Shown: positions 1 through 9,870 of the stretch, in pieces
Layout: every line of letters starts with the position of its first letter
Position numbering within the stretch: the stretch's first letter is position 1
Assembly: GCF_000518285.1 (NCBI RefSeq)
Contig: NZ_JADH01000013.1
Location: 1-41,097, forward strand
DNA from: Williamsoniiplasma lucivorax ATCC 49196
GTDB taxonomy: Bacteria; Bacillota_I; Bacilli_A; Mycoplasmatales; Mycoplasmataceae
Reading direction: 5' to 3'
DNA length: 41,097 nucleotides
Translations under genes and position numbers: made by a program
Notes under the pieces: generated by a model
Told to the model about the DNA's origin: nothing
Database searches by the model: none
Seen by the model: the letters and a program-made list of their open reading frames with translations, nothing else

Positions 1-2
1 GC

Positions 3-89
3 TTAATATTGATGTGTTTAATCATATTAATTTCAATAATTATTCTTTGTATTTTATTTAATCCTTTAATAAAATCTGCTTTGTTTTAA
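3..89 (+). CDS. Possible 3' end of a membrane protein gene (partial)
   Basis: The third forward frame is open from the window edge to a TAA at 87-89. It encodes a strongly hydrophobic stretch (many Ile/Leu) followed by a short tail ending KSALF, as expected for the last membrane segment of a protein whose start lies outside the window. It would meet the next gene (minus strand, stop at 66-68) tail to tail with a 24-base overlap. Only 28 codons are visible and AT-rich DNA gives hydrophobic frames by chance, so this is weak. Confidence 0.3.
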   Translation, partial: LILMCLIILISIIILCILFNPLIKSALF

Positions 90-464
90 TGTTTGACCTA
101 TATGCCAATTTCAAACCATAAATCCGGTTATATGAATAAAAAATAGTGAAACAATAACTATAGTAAATAATTGACCAACAATCCCCAGAATTAAATTATA
201 AATTTCCAAAACCAAATTGTTGTTTGATGAAATTAAATAACTAATTCCAATAGCTATTAATAAAATAACATTTATTACAAAAACTGATGATGTCTTTAAC
301 ATACTTTTTTTCAAAAAATTATTGATAATTTCACCTAAATTTTCGAAACCCTTTTTATTGACAATTATTTTTACCAAAAACAAAATAATTCAAAATAAAA
401 GTCATCATCCAATTCCCCCAAACAACAATCCTATTATTAAATTAAAAAACTCATTATATGTCAT
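66..464 (-). CDS. Small three-span membrane protein, hypothetical
   Basis: A 132-residue protein, seen complete only when TGA is read as Trp (a WW pair near residues 20-21, another Trp nearer the C-terminus). The ATG at 464 is preceded by a GGGGTGG stretch that can serve as ribosome binding site. Three hydrophobic segments are visible (about residues 7-38, 65-84 and 92-115), with a basic loop (KIIVNKKGFENL) after the first. It is transcribed away from the relaxase gene, with about 70 bases between the starts. I do not recognise a family. Its position next to mobilisation genes hints at a conjugation accessory membrane protein, but nothing in the sequence proves it. Confidence 0.6.
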
Positions 465-532
465 ATTTATATATTACCACCCCAAAAAAATAATGACAAA
501 ACATACTACTTAGCTAAAAAGAAAGGAAACCA

Positions 533-2854
533 ATGAGTGAAACACAAAAAGCCATTTTTAAAGTTATTCGTTTTTATGACCCGAACAATAAAGATCAACA
601 TTTGTCCAGTTATTATCGCGGAACTAAAAATGGCAAAAATATGACATATTTAGATTACATTACACGTAATCAAGCATGTATTAAAAAAGCTTTGCCCGAA
701 AAAGCAATGCAAGTATTAGAAGAATTAGAAGAAGCACGTTTAGGTCATCGAATCGGATTAGTTCGGGAGTGAAGACAAAAATATGGGGCTTCTGAAAAAT
801 ATTTAAAAGAGGTAATGAAAATTATCGATGATAGATATAACGTTTGAAGTGATTGAAATGACAGATGAGAAACCGTTAACAAGCGTTATGGTTGAAATTT
901 TAAAAAGAAATACTTTGATAACATAAAACGATGAATTGACCCTAAAGATGATACTTTATCTAAAGAATTAAAAGAAAAATTATGAAATGAAATTAAAGAA
1001 TTTGAAAAATATGAGGCAAAAAAACATCGAGTATATGAAGAATTTTTGAAACAAAAATGAGGAACTGGCATTTATACAAATGATGCTGCCTGAAAAAGCA
1101 AAGGAAGTTTTAAGTTTGGAGAAATGTCCAAAAAAGAATTTTTGTCAAAAAAACAAGAATTTTTAGCCATGAAAAAAGATGATCGCCTCATGTGAGATAC
1201 CACACTGTCTTTTGACAAAAAATTTGCAGAACAAAACAAACTTCTTACGCCAGAAGTAATTGGTAAATTAATCGAAAAACATATTGACCAATTTTTTAAA
1301 GAGAATCACCTCGACCCTTCAAGAATGTTTTGGGGATTCTCAATGCATGGAAATACAAATAATCCTCATGTTCATTTGTTTTTTCAAGAACACACACAAA
1401 AAAATGGTGAATGAAGACTAAAGGGCGAGCTCACAGAAGAAAGTATGTCTGCTTTTTATCAAAGGGTTGCTTTGAATGCTCAAATTAACACCCTTTATTT
1501 ACAACAAATGAAAAGCATTCAATATGAAACCACTAAATTATTAACCGAACCAATTGCTGGGAAGTTTATTTTAAGTAATGATGAAAAGTGAAGCATTCAT
1601 AGAGATATTGTCAAAATGAATGAATTGGAGGTCGAAGTTCAAAATTTCAAGCTAAAAATTGAAAATTTATTACTTTTTGAACCAGCAAAAAATAATAAAA
1701 CTTTGGAAACGTTACAAAACCAATTAGAATCTAGCCAAAACAATTTTAATGAAGCTAAAGAAAATATTTTGCTTAAGCATTCAGTTGAAAATTTGAAATT
1801 ATATTTTAGTACAAGAGTAAGTTTAAATTTTAATGAAACAAAAATATTTGAAGAACTAAGCACTTATTTTTTAAATGATGGGACATGAAATATTTATAGA
1901 GATATTCAAAAAATAAGTAAGCTTGAAATTGAAATTCAAAATTTAAAGCTTGAAATTGAAAATCTATTGATTTCTGGATCTATTGAAGGCGATAAAATTT
2001 TGGAAACGTTACAAAAACAATTAGAATCTAGCCAAAACAACTTTAATGAATCCAAAGAAAAAGTCTCTAAATTAAAAACAATTGATTTTGCAGCTAATTT
2101 AACTAAAGTAAATTCTTTGGAATGAGACCAATTGAGAAAAAAAATGGTTAAAGGGCATGAACAAGAAAATAAAAATTATTTCCAATGATATGACAAAATG
2201 CAAAATTTTTTACTTCCTGACCAAAAATATTTAAGGTATGAAAACCTAACTGATGAAGGTAAAAAAATAGCTATTAAATACATTGAAGAAATGTTACTAA
2301 AAAATCCCGAAACTCAAAATCTGTGGGAAAAAGAAAAAGAAAATATTGATTTGTATACAAAAGAATTGTTTAAAGCTTCTTTTTATAACATCGGTAAAAA
2401 ACAGACTATGAAAATGCAAAATTTACAGATTCTGGATAATTTGGATAAAGTTGGTGTGCAAATCGACACAACCAAACTTTATAATTCTGAAATTAATATT
2501 GATAATGTAACCAAAGAGCAAAGGAATAAATTAATCCAAAAAGAAATCAATAATGCACTTTGAGAAAATAATGGATTTTTCTATGCTAAACAAGCAAACG
2601 TTCTTTTTGGGGAAATTCAAAACCAAAAAGAACAATTAGATAAAAAAAATAAACATTCTAAAAAATTTAATTTAAATAAAGCAATGAATATAGCTAATAA
2701 AGCAATTAATAATATTTTTAGTTTTGGTTCAAACAAAGCTGCTGCTGAATTTGAAAAAGAAATGGATAAAATTAGAAAACGTTTTGAAAATAATCTTGAA
2801 CAATATGAACGCGCAAAGCGCATCGCTTTAGAACAAGAAAGAATGATGAGGTAA
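533..2854 (+). CDS. MobL/MobP-like conjugative relaxase
   Basis: A 773-residue protein read through many Trp-TGA codons. The start ATG at 533 follows a good ribosome binding site (GAAAGGA). The diagnostic feature is the three-histidine metal motif HGNTNNPHVHLFF (H272, H279, H281), the HUH-type signature of relaxases that nick DNA at oriT and stay covalently attached through a Tyr; candidate tyrosines lie in the N-terminal SSYYRG segment. The N-terminal third is the relaxase part. The rest is Lys/Glu-rich and probably coiled coil, and contains a tandem duplication of 99 codons beginning near residues 349 and 448. It is followed after two bases by a small membrane protein and then the coupling ATPase, the normal order of a mobilisation operon. 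Family assignment rests on the motif and context; the exact MOB class was not testable. Confidence 0.8.
1577..2170 (+). repeat. 297-bp tandem duplication inside the relaxase gene
   Basis: Copy 1 starts at about 1577 and copy 2 at about 1874, an offset of exactly 297 bases (99 codons), so the frame is kept. Both copies encode a W-x-I-x-RDI start, then an E-x-E-x-QN-x-K-x-IENLL segment and LETLQ-x-QLESSQNNFNE. Near-identity at the DNA level is clearest around 1703-1760 versus 2000-2057. The later third of each unit has diverged. Confidence 0.8.
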
Positions 2855-2856
2855 AA

Positions 2857-3090
2857 ATGGGTACAACAATTTATATTTTGTTTGCTCTTAATTTAATGAT
2901 CATGAGTTGATTACTTTTTGACTCTTTCAAAATTAAGAAACAAATCAAAAAATGAAACAATGAAGGTTTATATGATAATGTCAAACCTTACAAAAAATCT
3001 AAAAATAAAATTAGAAGAAGTTTATATATTTTTATGGGTGTTACCTATTTAATATGTATTGCCTTACTAATAATGAATGGAGGTTTTTAA
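2857..3090 (+). CDS. Small two-span membrane protein of the conjugation operon
   Basis: A 77-residue protein starting two bases after the relaxase stop and ending directly before the coupling-protein ATG at 3091. An N-terminal hydrophobic segment (IYILFALNLMIMSWLLF) and a C-terminal one (YIFMGVTYLICIALLIM) flank a very basic middle rich in Lys and Asn. The last codons (AATGGAGGTTTTTAA) contain the GGAGG ribosome binding site of the next gene, so the two are translationally coupled. No family recognised. Size, topology and position suggest a helper that anchors the transfer machinery, which is inference only. Confidence 0.7.
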
Positions 3091-5634
3091 ATGAAATTTA
3101 AATGATGAAATAAAATAATAAGGAATTTATTTTTAATCCAATTAATTGTGTTTATTCCTTTAGCAATCTTGGTTTGATTGCTAATTATTGCTGCTTTTAA
3201 TATGGTGATGTCCAAAGAGACATTCAACATACTAAGCGCTATAAATGGAGGAAATATGATGGTTAACATCGGTTTTGCCTTTGTTGCTATTTTAATTGGA
3301 TTATTATTCGATTGATTTGCAGCAATCTTTGTTTATCTAAAATTTTGAAAAAGTAGTTTTCGCCAACATTTTGATACAACTGATGTTTCAACTAGTTTTT
3401 TAACAATTGATGATCGTCAAATTTTAGATAACACTCCAAAATGAAAAACAAAAAATGCAGACATTTATGATGTTGGTTCTAAACAACCAAAAAATGTCAT
3501 GGAAAGTTTTAATAAGTCTCTACAATTTGAAAGTAATAAGGATAATCCTGGTTTTCTGGTCCGCAATGTCTGAGATGCCAAAACTAAACAATTGAATGCA
3601 GTTATAGCTAATGATGTTAATGCTGCAGTTAATGGGGATACCGGTTCAGGGAAAACCGCTTCGATTATCATGCCAACAATAATTTATAATGCTAAATTAG
3701 AAAATAAACCAAGTATGGTCATTAATGACCCTAAAGGTGAGCTTTATCACAAAACAGCTAAAGAATTAAAAAATAATGGTTATGAAATTAAAGTTTTTAA
3801 TTTATTCGATACAACCAAATCCCATTCATGGAATCCTTTAACTTCAATTTTTGATAATTGACAAAAATATTTAAATACCCAACAAGAAATTCGTAAAGTT
3901 AAAGTTGGCGATGTTAATGAAGCTAAAGCAATGATTCAAGCACACTGTTGAACAAGTCATTGTTACACTCACTTCATGCTAGGGTGTAGTGAGTGCATTG
4001 AAAAACTTGTCGAAGAACAATATATCAATCAAAGCATTAATTGAGGGATTGGATTTGTTCAAATTGAAGACACAACTAAAAATGAAGCTACTGAGGTGTA
4101 TTTTGCAACTGATGAAGAAATGAATAAATGATTACACCAACGTCAAAGAATTCACAAAGGGGAAACCTTTGGGCAAATTTCAGAACTTGCAGCAATATTG
4201 TATACAATTCCCGATCCTAAAAGTGAGTTTTTCTATTCAGCTGCACGAGAATTCTTTGAAGGAACTTTACAATTTTTATTAGCGATTAGCACACAATTCC
4301 CAGAAGTTGTTAATCGAAGTAATTTTAATTTGAAATCAGTTCGAAAAATTATTGCTAACAAAAACAAATTTTTTGAAAAAATTTCAAATCATACTTCAGA
4401 TTTAGAAAAAGCTGCAGAAATTATAAAACAACTTTTTGAAGTTGAAGAGGATAAAATTTCTAATAAAGTTATTAACAAAGCTAAAGAATTAGAAGATTTT
4501 ATTGAATTAAACAGTTTAATTGAAAATGATTGACAAACAAAATTAGCAGATACTGCTCAAACTTTTTATAAGGATCCTGCTAATGTTGAAAACTGATGAA
4601 AAACAATGACCAATGCTTTACAAGTTTTTGACAACATCGAATTAGAAAGTATCATTTGTGAAACAACTATTCAGGCTAAAGAATTAATTACAAAACCAAC
4701 AGTTGTGTTTTTAATTATTCCAGACACTAAAACTGCTTATAATGGCCTTGTTTCACTCTTTGTGGGACAAATGTACTCCCAACTCATTTCTGAGGCGTCA
4801 AAACGCTCAGATTTGCGTTTAGAAAGAAAAATTCTTTTCATTCTGGATGAATTTGGTTTGATGAAACGAGTTGAACCACTTATTAATGCTTTTGCTATTT
4901 GTCGCAGTAGAAACATTAATATGTTAATTTGTTTCCAAATGCAATCACAATTATTAGAAACTTACGGGAAAAATAATTCATCTTCAATACTTGGAAACTG
5001 TCAATTAACTTACTTCATTTCTTCTCAAGAGCGTAGTGATTATGAAAAGTATTCTAAAGATTTTGGAATGACAACAGAATTAAAACGTACCTTTTCTTCA
5101 AACGATAAAGATACAAAAGAAAGCACATCTGAATCTTTAGAAAAAGTACCTTTACTTCCAATCGAAGAACTGGAGCAATTGAAAAAACCACTTGTAGCCA
5201 TTTTGTTAAATGACAAGAAGTATATTTCTTATCTCTTACCTACTTGAATTGGAGAAAATAATTTTATCGATTATTTAGGCAATAAAGTTTATGATCATTC
5301 ACCCTTAACTGTTCAAGAACAATTTAAAAACAACTTCTTATACAATGAGGGTTATGACATTAAACTTTATGACCCTTTAACTAAGAAAGCTAAAGAATTG
5401 GAAAAAGAAAATGCGGCAACTGATGCAGTTACAGAAATGATGACTGATGAAAATTCTAATGTTGTTCGACAAGAAATTTTAACCAATTCTTTAACAGATG
5501 AACGTTTAGAAAATTTAATGAACCAACTTATTGAACTAAAAAAGACAGGGGAAATGACTCCTGAAATTAGACAAAAAATTGTCGAATTAAACAAAATAAT
5601 TCTCCGCAAAAGAGTTAATATGAACAATAATTAG
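3091..5634 (+). CDS. VirD4/TraG-type coupling ATPase (type IV secretion)
   Basis: An 847-residue membrane ATPase that would bring the relaxase-DNA complex to the transfer channel. Two N-terminal membrane spans (about residues 12-35 and 55-85) precede the ATPase domain. Walker A is GDTGSGKTAS around residues 182-191, followed by the family hallmark NDPKGEL; Walker B is ILFILDEFG with D586-E587. A later CFQMQSQLLETYG block fits the sensor region of VirD4 proteins. Between the WNPL motif and the next conserved helix lies an insert (about residues 275-365) with four Cys and three His (C286, C291, C299, C302; H285, H290, H294), unusual for the family and a possible zinc site. The C-terminal tail is acidic and probably helical. 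The gene overlaps nothing and ends at a terminator. Confidence 0.85.
3953..4009. repeat. 57-nt imperfect inverted repeat inside the coupling-protein gene
   Basis: The ends CAAGT and ACTTG and the inner arms CACTCACT and AGTGAGTG pair around a central CTAG. The segment encodes the Cys/His-rich stretch of the coupling ATPase. A long hairpin of this kind inside a coding region is unusual in this window. Confidence 0.6.
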
Positions 5635-5658
5635 CACTTTAAAAAGTGCTTTTATTTT
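5633..5658 (+). terminator. Rho-independent terminator of the conjugation operon
   Basis: AGCACTTT and AAAGTGCT form an 8-bp stem with a two-base loop, followed by TTTATTTT. It overlaps the TAG stop of the coupling-protein gene. Confidence 0.85.
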
Positions 5659-6058
5659 GGCTAAAAATTAAGTCAAATGTTGAAAAGGTACTAAAATTAG
5701 TACTCTTTTTTATAATTAGTACTCGTTTTGTTTTATTTTATGATATTCTTTTCTATGAAAAGAATATTCAATATTAAAATTTTTGATGTGAAGGTACTCC
5801 CTCTTATCTTGTTTCCACCTTTTTACACAAAATCAAGGCATGAAATGCCATAATTTTGTTGTAAAAAACAAAAAGACCCGAGTTGGACACGGGATTTTTT
5901 GGTGGAGCAGGTGTTCATAACTCTTTTGGTACAAGAATTGGTACCAAAAGAATGGACACCGCCATTTTCAGGAGATAGCATAATTTTAGGATAAAATTTG
6001 GTATCATTTAATTAGCGAAGGGACTATTTCAAAACTTACTAAAGTTAATAGTTATTAG
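5659..6058. other. Noncoding, palindrome-rich region after the conjugation genes
   Basis: No convincing gene. It holds: a GTACT/AGTAC inverted repeat (5688-5703) inside a doubled AATTAGTACTC (5695-5705 and 5714-5724); a hairpin with 10-bp arms ATATTCTTTT/AAAAGAATAT (5743-5767); a two-part hairpin with arms ACAAAAT/ATTTTGT and GGCAT/ATGCC (5827-5859); CCCG/CGGG flanked by A and T tracts near 5876-5900; and a perfect 10-bp inverted repeat CTTTTGGTAC/GTACCAAAAG (5923-5950) that extends through GGTGTTCA and TGGACACC. The density fits an origin of transfer or the end of an integrated element. That function is inference. Confidence 0.55.
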
Positions 6059-6067
6059 GTGTCAAAA

Positions 6068-6700
6068 ATGAAAAAGCTTTTATTATCTTTAATGTCTTTA
6101 ACAGTTACAATTAGTGCTGTAGCGACTGTTATTGCATGTGATAAAAATAAAAATACCAATAGTGGTGGGAATGAAAAACCTAATCCAGACCCAACTCCAA
6201 CACCAGAACCAACTCCACCTGTTGATCCTGAAAATAAATATGAAATAACTTTTGAAAATTACATTAAAAAATTTAAATATCCAATACATTGAAATGATAC
6301 CCCTGTAGGAAATCCTATTCACAATTTAGATTGAGATAGAGATGAAATTTATTTAAATGACACAATTAATGAAATTACTGATGAAATCATTTTGAATGGC
6401 GGAAAGTGAAAAGATTTTTTTGGTACAACAGAAAGTAACTATTTAAAAATATCGAACATAAATGAAACTGAAACACAAAATGAAGATTATGATGGTTTTT
6501 ATGATGTTGAATTAACTCAATCAGGGATTGAAGCGATAAAAATAATAAATTATGGTGGTATTTATACAAAACAACTAGGTTTTACCTGAGATACCAATGA
6601 CTTAAATATTATTTCAAAAGCTTCTGCAGAAGCAAAAAAATTAAAAATAACGGGTTCTATTCGAGTTTATTTCGTTTTCCAAGACCCGATAAATGTGTAA
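6068..6700 (+). CDS. Secreted lipoprotein, hypothetical
   Basis: A 210-residue protein with a classical mollicute lipoprotein signal: MKK, a hydrophobic stretch, then VIAC with the lipid-anchored Cys near residue 23. A GTG at 6059 is in frame, but the ATG at 6068 gives the normal MKKLLL start. The mature part opens with a Gly/Asn spacer and a proline-rich linker made of Pro-Asp and Pro-Thr pairs (about residues 35-56), holding the folded part off the membrane. The remaining 150 residues are acidic and match no family I know. It stands alone between the palindrome-rich region and a terminator, so it may be cargo of the mobile element or a chromosomal gene. Confidence 0.75.
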
Positions 6701-6713
6701 TACTATAAAAATT

Positions 6714-6744
6714 TATAAATCGACTAATGTCGATTTATATTTTT
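6714..6744 (+). terminator. Rho-independent terminator
   Basis: ATAAATCGAC and GTCGATTTAT form a perfect 10-bp stem with loop TAAT, followed by a T-rich tail. It lies 14 bases after the lipoprotein stop codon. Confidence 0.8.
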
Positions 6745-6750
6745 CTATCC

Positions 6751-6791
6751 TACATATTACATACTACATACTAAACACTACATACTACATA
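6751..6791. repeat. Short tandem repeats, ACATACTACAT type, upstream of the transposase
   Basis: An irregular tandem array built from the words TACATA, CATACTACATA and ACACTACATAC, located just ahead of the transposase promoter (TATAAT at about 6802). The same words recur inside the transposase gene at 7670-7710. Confidence 0.75.
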
Positions 6792-6827
6792 GGTTATTTA
6801 GTATAATTAATTTTGAGGTATCAAAAA

Positions 6828-8027
6828 ATGTGAATTAATGAAAAACTCGAATATAAAAAAATTCTAGACCAAAAGAAATTAGAACTAGAAGAATTAGATT
6901 ATAAGTTATTAAAAAATAGAGATAAAAAAAGATACATACTAATAAAAGTTGCACCCAGAACAATCTCTACAAAGTTTGGAATCTTAACATTTAATAGACG
7001 TATCTATATGGATAATACTAAATCTAAAGATAAATATCTATCATTGCTGGAAGAAAAAATAAATTTACCTAAATATGTAAAAATTCATCCCGACTTAGTT
7101 GAAGAGATCAAAAGCTATATTGGAGACGGGAAACGATATCGTGATATTCAAGATTTATTTCCTCATGCTAATTTATCTCAAATGTCGATTTCTAATATTT
7201 TTAAATCTGTTAAAAATGAAGAAAAAAGATTACATGTAAATAATAAAATAGCTTTACCAAACAAACAAACAATTTACATCTTTTTAGATGATACTTTTGT
7301 TAATCTGGATCGCTTGAAAGTTAGAAATAAAATTAGAAAAATTAAACGTCACAAAGACGTTAAAGTCCGAGTAGCTACTTTTTGTACAGGTTATGCCTGA
7401 AACAATAACTCTCGTAAACGCAAAAAACTAGCTAATAAAAAAATTGTTTATTGATTAGGCAAAGAAGAAAGTTTAACTACAGAACAATTATCCCAGCGAT
7501 TACTCGAACACTTAGAACAGTTCTATACTAATGTCGAAAATTGTCATTTAGTTGTTGGTGGAGATGGAGCTGGGTGAATTAAAAATGTTGCTTCATGATT
7601 ACATGCTGATTACATTTTAGATCGTTATCATGCAATTAAAAAACTAAGAACAACATTTTATAACAACACTACATACTACATACCTACATACTCCATACTA
7701 CATACTATGTACAATATTCCAACGAGCATCGTGGGTAAAGATTTGTTTTACATAACTAAAGATTTGTTCAAAAATGGTAAATATGAAATTTTATATGCAA
7801 TCTTACAAGAACTAGCAACTGATGAAGTAGCTAAATATTTTAAAAATAATAAAACAGGAATTATTAATCAAGGTGCAGCTTGGAATATTGGTGTTTCAGC
7901 AGAGTGTGAGATTTCCCGTTTAGTCAAATCTGCTTTAGGTTATGGTTCAAAAATCTATTCTCACATTGTTTTTAAAAACATTCTGAATGAGCGTGCTTTT
8001 AAAATAAATAACAATTTATGCGTTTAA
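6828..8027 (+). mobile_element. ISLre2/UPF0236-family transposase
   Basis: A 399-residue transposase. The ATG at 6828 follows TTGAGGT, and the frame stays open to TAA at 8025-8027 with TGA read as Trp. Family features: an N-terminal Lys/Glu helix, a region with YRDIQDLFPHANLSQMSISN resembling the UPF0236 helix-turn-helix part, IFLDDTFVNLDRLK (first acidic position), VVGGDGAGWIKN followed by ILDRYHAIKKL (second acidic block), and SAECEISRLVKSAL near the C-terminus (acidic third block). Residues about 282-294 (TTYYIPTYSILHT) are encoded by a low-complexity repeat, so the protein may be altered there. No terminal inverted repeats or target duplication were identified, so element ends are unknown. 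Slightly shorter than I would expect for the family. Confidence 0.8.
7670..7710. repeat. ACATACTACAT-type repeats inside the transposase frame
   Basis: Copies of TACATACTACATACC and CATACTACATACTATG lie directly after the DRYHAIKKL block. The array resembles 6751-6791 and keeps the reading frame open. Confidence 0.7.
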
Positions 8028-8324
8028 TCAATTATTAACTTCTTGTATTTGCCCCAAAATCTCTCCATTACAAGACATTTTTAGTTTTTATTGAATATAA
8101 GAGTGGTTTAACTTAAAAAAGCCTTGAATAAGGTTATTTTGCTATGCTAAATATTTTTTTGACACTATTCAACACCTTTTTTATATCTGTGCTAAAATAT
8201 TTTTGACAGTTGGAATATGATCTAAAATCTCTACACCAACCCCTACAACAAATTTATACAACCAATTGGTGCTGCGACTATTTGAAGAATTTTTGAATTC
8301 TTGATTTTTTTAAAATGCATATTG
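8028..8324. other. Intergenic region between transposase and nrnA
   Basis: No gene. Two imperfect copies of a TGCTAAATATTTTTTGACA-like word occur at 8145-8164 and 8190-8208. A hairpin with 7-bp arms AAGAATT/AATTCTT (8285-8302) is followed by a run of T, suitable as a forward terminator for the transposase transcript. The right end of the insertion element should lie here but I could not define it. Confidence 0.5.
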
Positions 8325-9287
8325 TTATCCTGCCTTTTTAATTAGTTCTTGTGCTTCTTGAATAATTAGTTTTGCTTGATCGAGGTTATCAATGATTGCT
8401 CCGGCTGCCAATTTATGACCACCACCACCTCAATTGGTGGCAAGTTCATTGACAGGAATTCTTTTACTGCGAAATTCGACACGGTATTTTTGGTCTTCAC
8501 GAATAGCAAAAGTAATTCAAATTTCCATGCCATCAATCCCACTCAATAAATTGGCAAATTTTCCATTTTCGTCATATCTTAAATGATATTTTTTTAACAA
8601 TTCATCAGTTAAAACAATATAACCAACTTGTTCAACAAAATTAGCTGTTTGCATCAATTCTGCTTGAAGTTTTAAATCAGAAAATTGTTTATTGTACATT
8701 TGTAAATGTAAAGCATTTAAATCAAAACCACTTTTCAATAAATGAGCAGCTACCTCGAGTGTTCTTGGGGTTGTTGCTGAAATTGAAAAGCGTAATGAAT
8801 CAGTTAAAATTCCGTGATAAATAACCCGTCCAGTTTCAGGACTAATTTTTCAATTTAATTGTTGGGCTAAATACCCAACCATTTCACTAGCACTTGTAAA
8901 GCTAGTATCGACTCATAATAAATCTCCATAAGGAGTAGTGTTGGGGTGATGATCTAATTTAATTAAAAAATTACCCATTGAAAAACGTTGGTCGTCAATT
9001 CTTTCTATGTTGGCACAATCAGTGACAATGACTAAAGCATTATCATATTTTGAATCCGCAACATTAGTGTCCATTGAACCAATGAATTTCAGGTAATTTA
9101 TGTCTAAACCGACAGCTAACACCTTTTTCTTGGGGTAGTTATTTTGAATTAAATATTTTAAACCCAGTTGAGAGCCATATGCATCACCATCGGGGATGAT
9201 ATGTCTGTGCAAGATGATAGTGTCGTAGCTTTCAATAGCTTGTTTTATCTTCTTGATAATTTCCATATTTTTATTAGTTGAAGTCAA
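8325..9287 (-). CDS. nrnA: DHH/DHHA1 phosphoesterase, NrnA-type (nanoRNase / pAp phosphatase)
   Basis: A 320-residue DHH-superfamily enzyme, a usual NrnA length, expected to degrade 2-5 nt RNAs and to convert pAp to AMP in the cytoplasm. Metal-binding motifs are all present: HRHIIPDGDAYGSQ near the start, VTDCAN, DHHPNTTPYGDLLW, GILTDSLRF, and the DHHA1 glycine motif NWGGGGHKLAAGA near the C-terminus. The start is taken as TTG at 9287, because AAGGAGG (9299-9305) lies 11 bases upstream and no in-frame ATG is near; the next in-frame ATG (9264-9266) is 32 bases from that site. The ATG at 9295-9297 is in another frame and stops after seven codons. The gene stands alone between noncoding regions. 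Related GdpP-type domains are absent, so a c-di-AMP hydrolase of that type is unlikely. Confidence 0.9.
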
Positions 9288-9870
9288 GTTTCAACATGCC
9301 TCCTTGCTCCTATATTAACACCAAAAAAATACTAAAAAATTAAAGGTTAAAATAATTTATTTCTAATTGATTTTTAATAATAAAAATGTGTAAAACTAAG
9401 GTTATTTTGTTAAAAATTTTTCAAATTAATAATAAGTTTGAATCAAGTTATTTGATTTATTATTCTAAAAATTTTGCTTATTTTGTTAATTATTTTTTTC
9501 CACCAATTTGAATAGATTTTCAATTAGTTTTCCAATTCTAAATAGCAAAAAATCATTCAATAATACTAGCGGTTGGAATTTATTTTCTAAGAAATATATA
9601 TAAATTGGAATTTATTTTAGTTAAAATAACAATGTCTAGATAAAAAAATGACAAAGGATTGCTTTTATATTTTGGTAAATAGTAGTCTAACAGAGTGTGT
9701 TATTACATTTAAAAACTTGCTCTTAAAGGGTTATGATTATTTTTTGTAAATAAAGTTTTAAAAAACTAGACATGTTTAACACCATCAATGTTGGAAAGAT
9801 TTTCTTTTTGATATTCAATATTACCAATTTAAATATTTAAGCACCAATAAAGTTAGAAGAAGGAGTTAGT
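9288..9870. other. Long AT-rich intergenic region with short repeats
   Basis: No open frame that looks coding on either strand. TTGGAATTTATTTT occurs twice (9574-9587 and 9605-9618). An 8-bp inverted repeat ATGTCTAG/CTAGACAT (9632-9639 and 9766-9773) brackets 126 bases. The divergent promoters of nrnA and the PatB-type gene must lie here, but I cannot fix their -10/-35 boxes. Confidence 0.5.

Noticed and set aside
6751-7710. CRISPR-like array
   Set aside because: The repeats are short, adjacent and irregular with no spacers and no cas genes.
8145-8208. Imperfect TGCTAAATATTTTTTGACA repeats as ends of the transposable element
   Set aside because: Both lie on one side of the transposase in the same direction, with no partner on the left.
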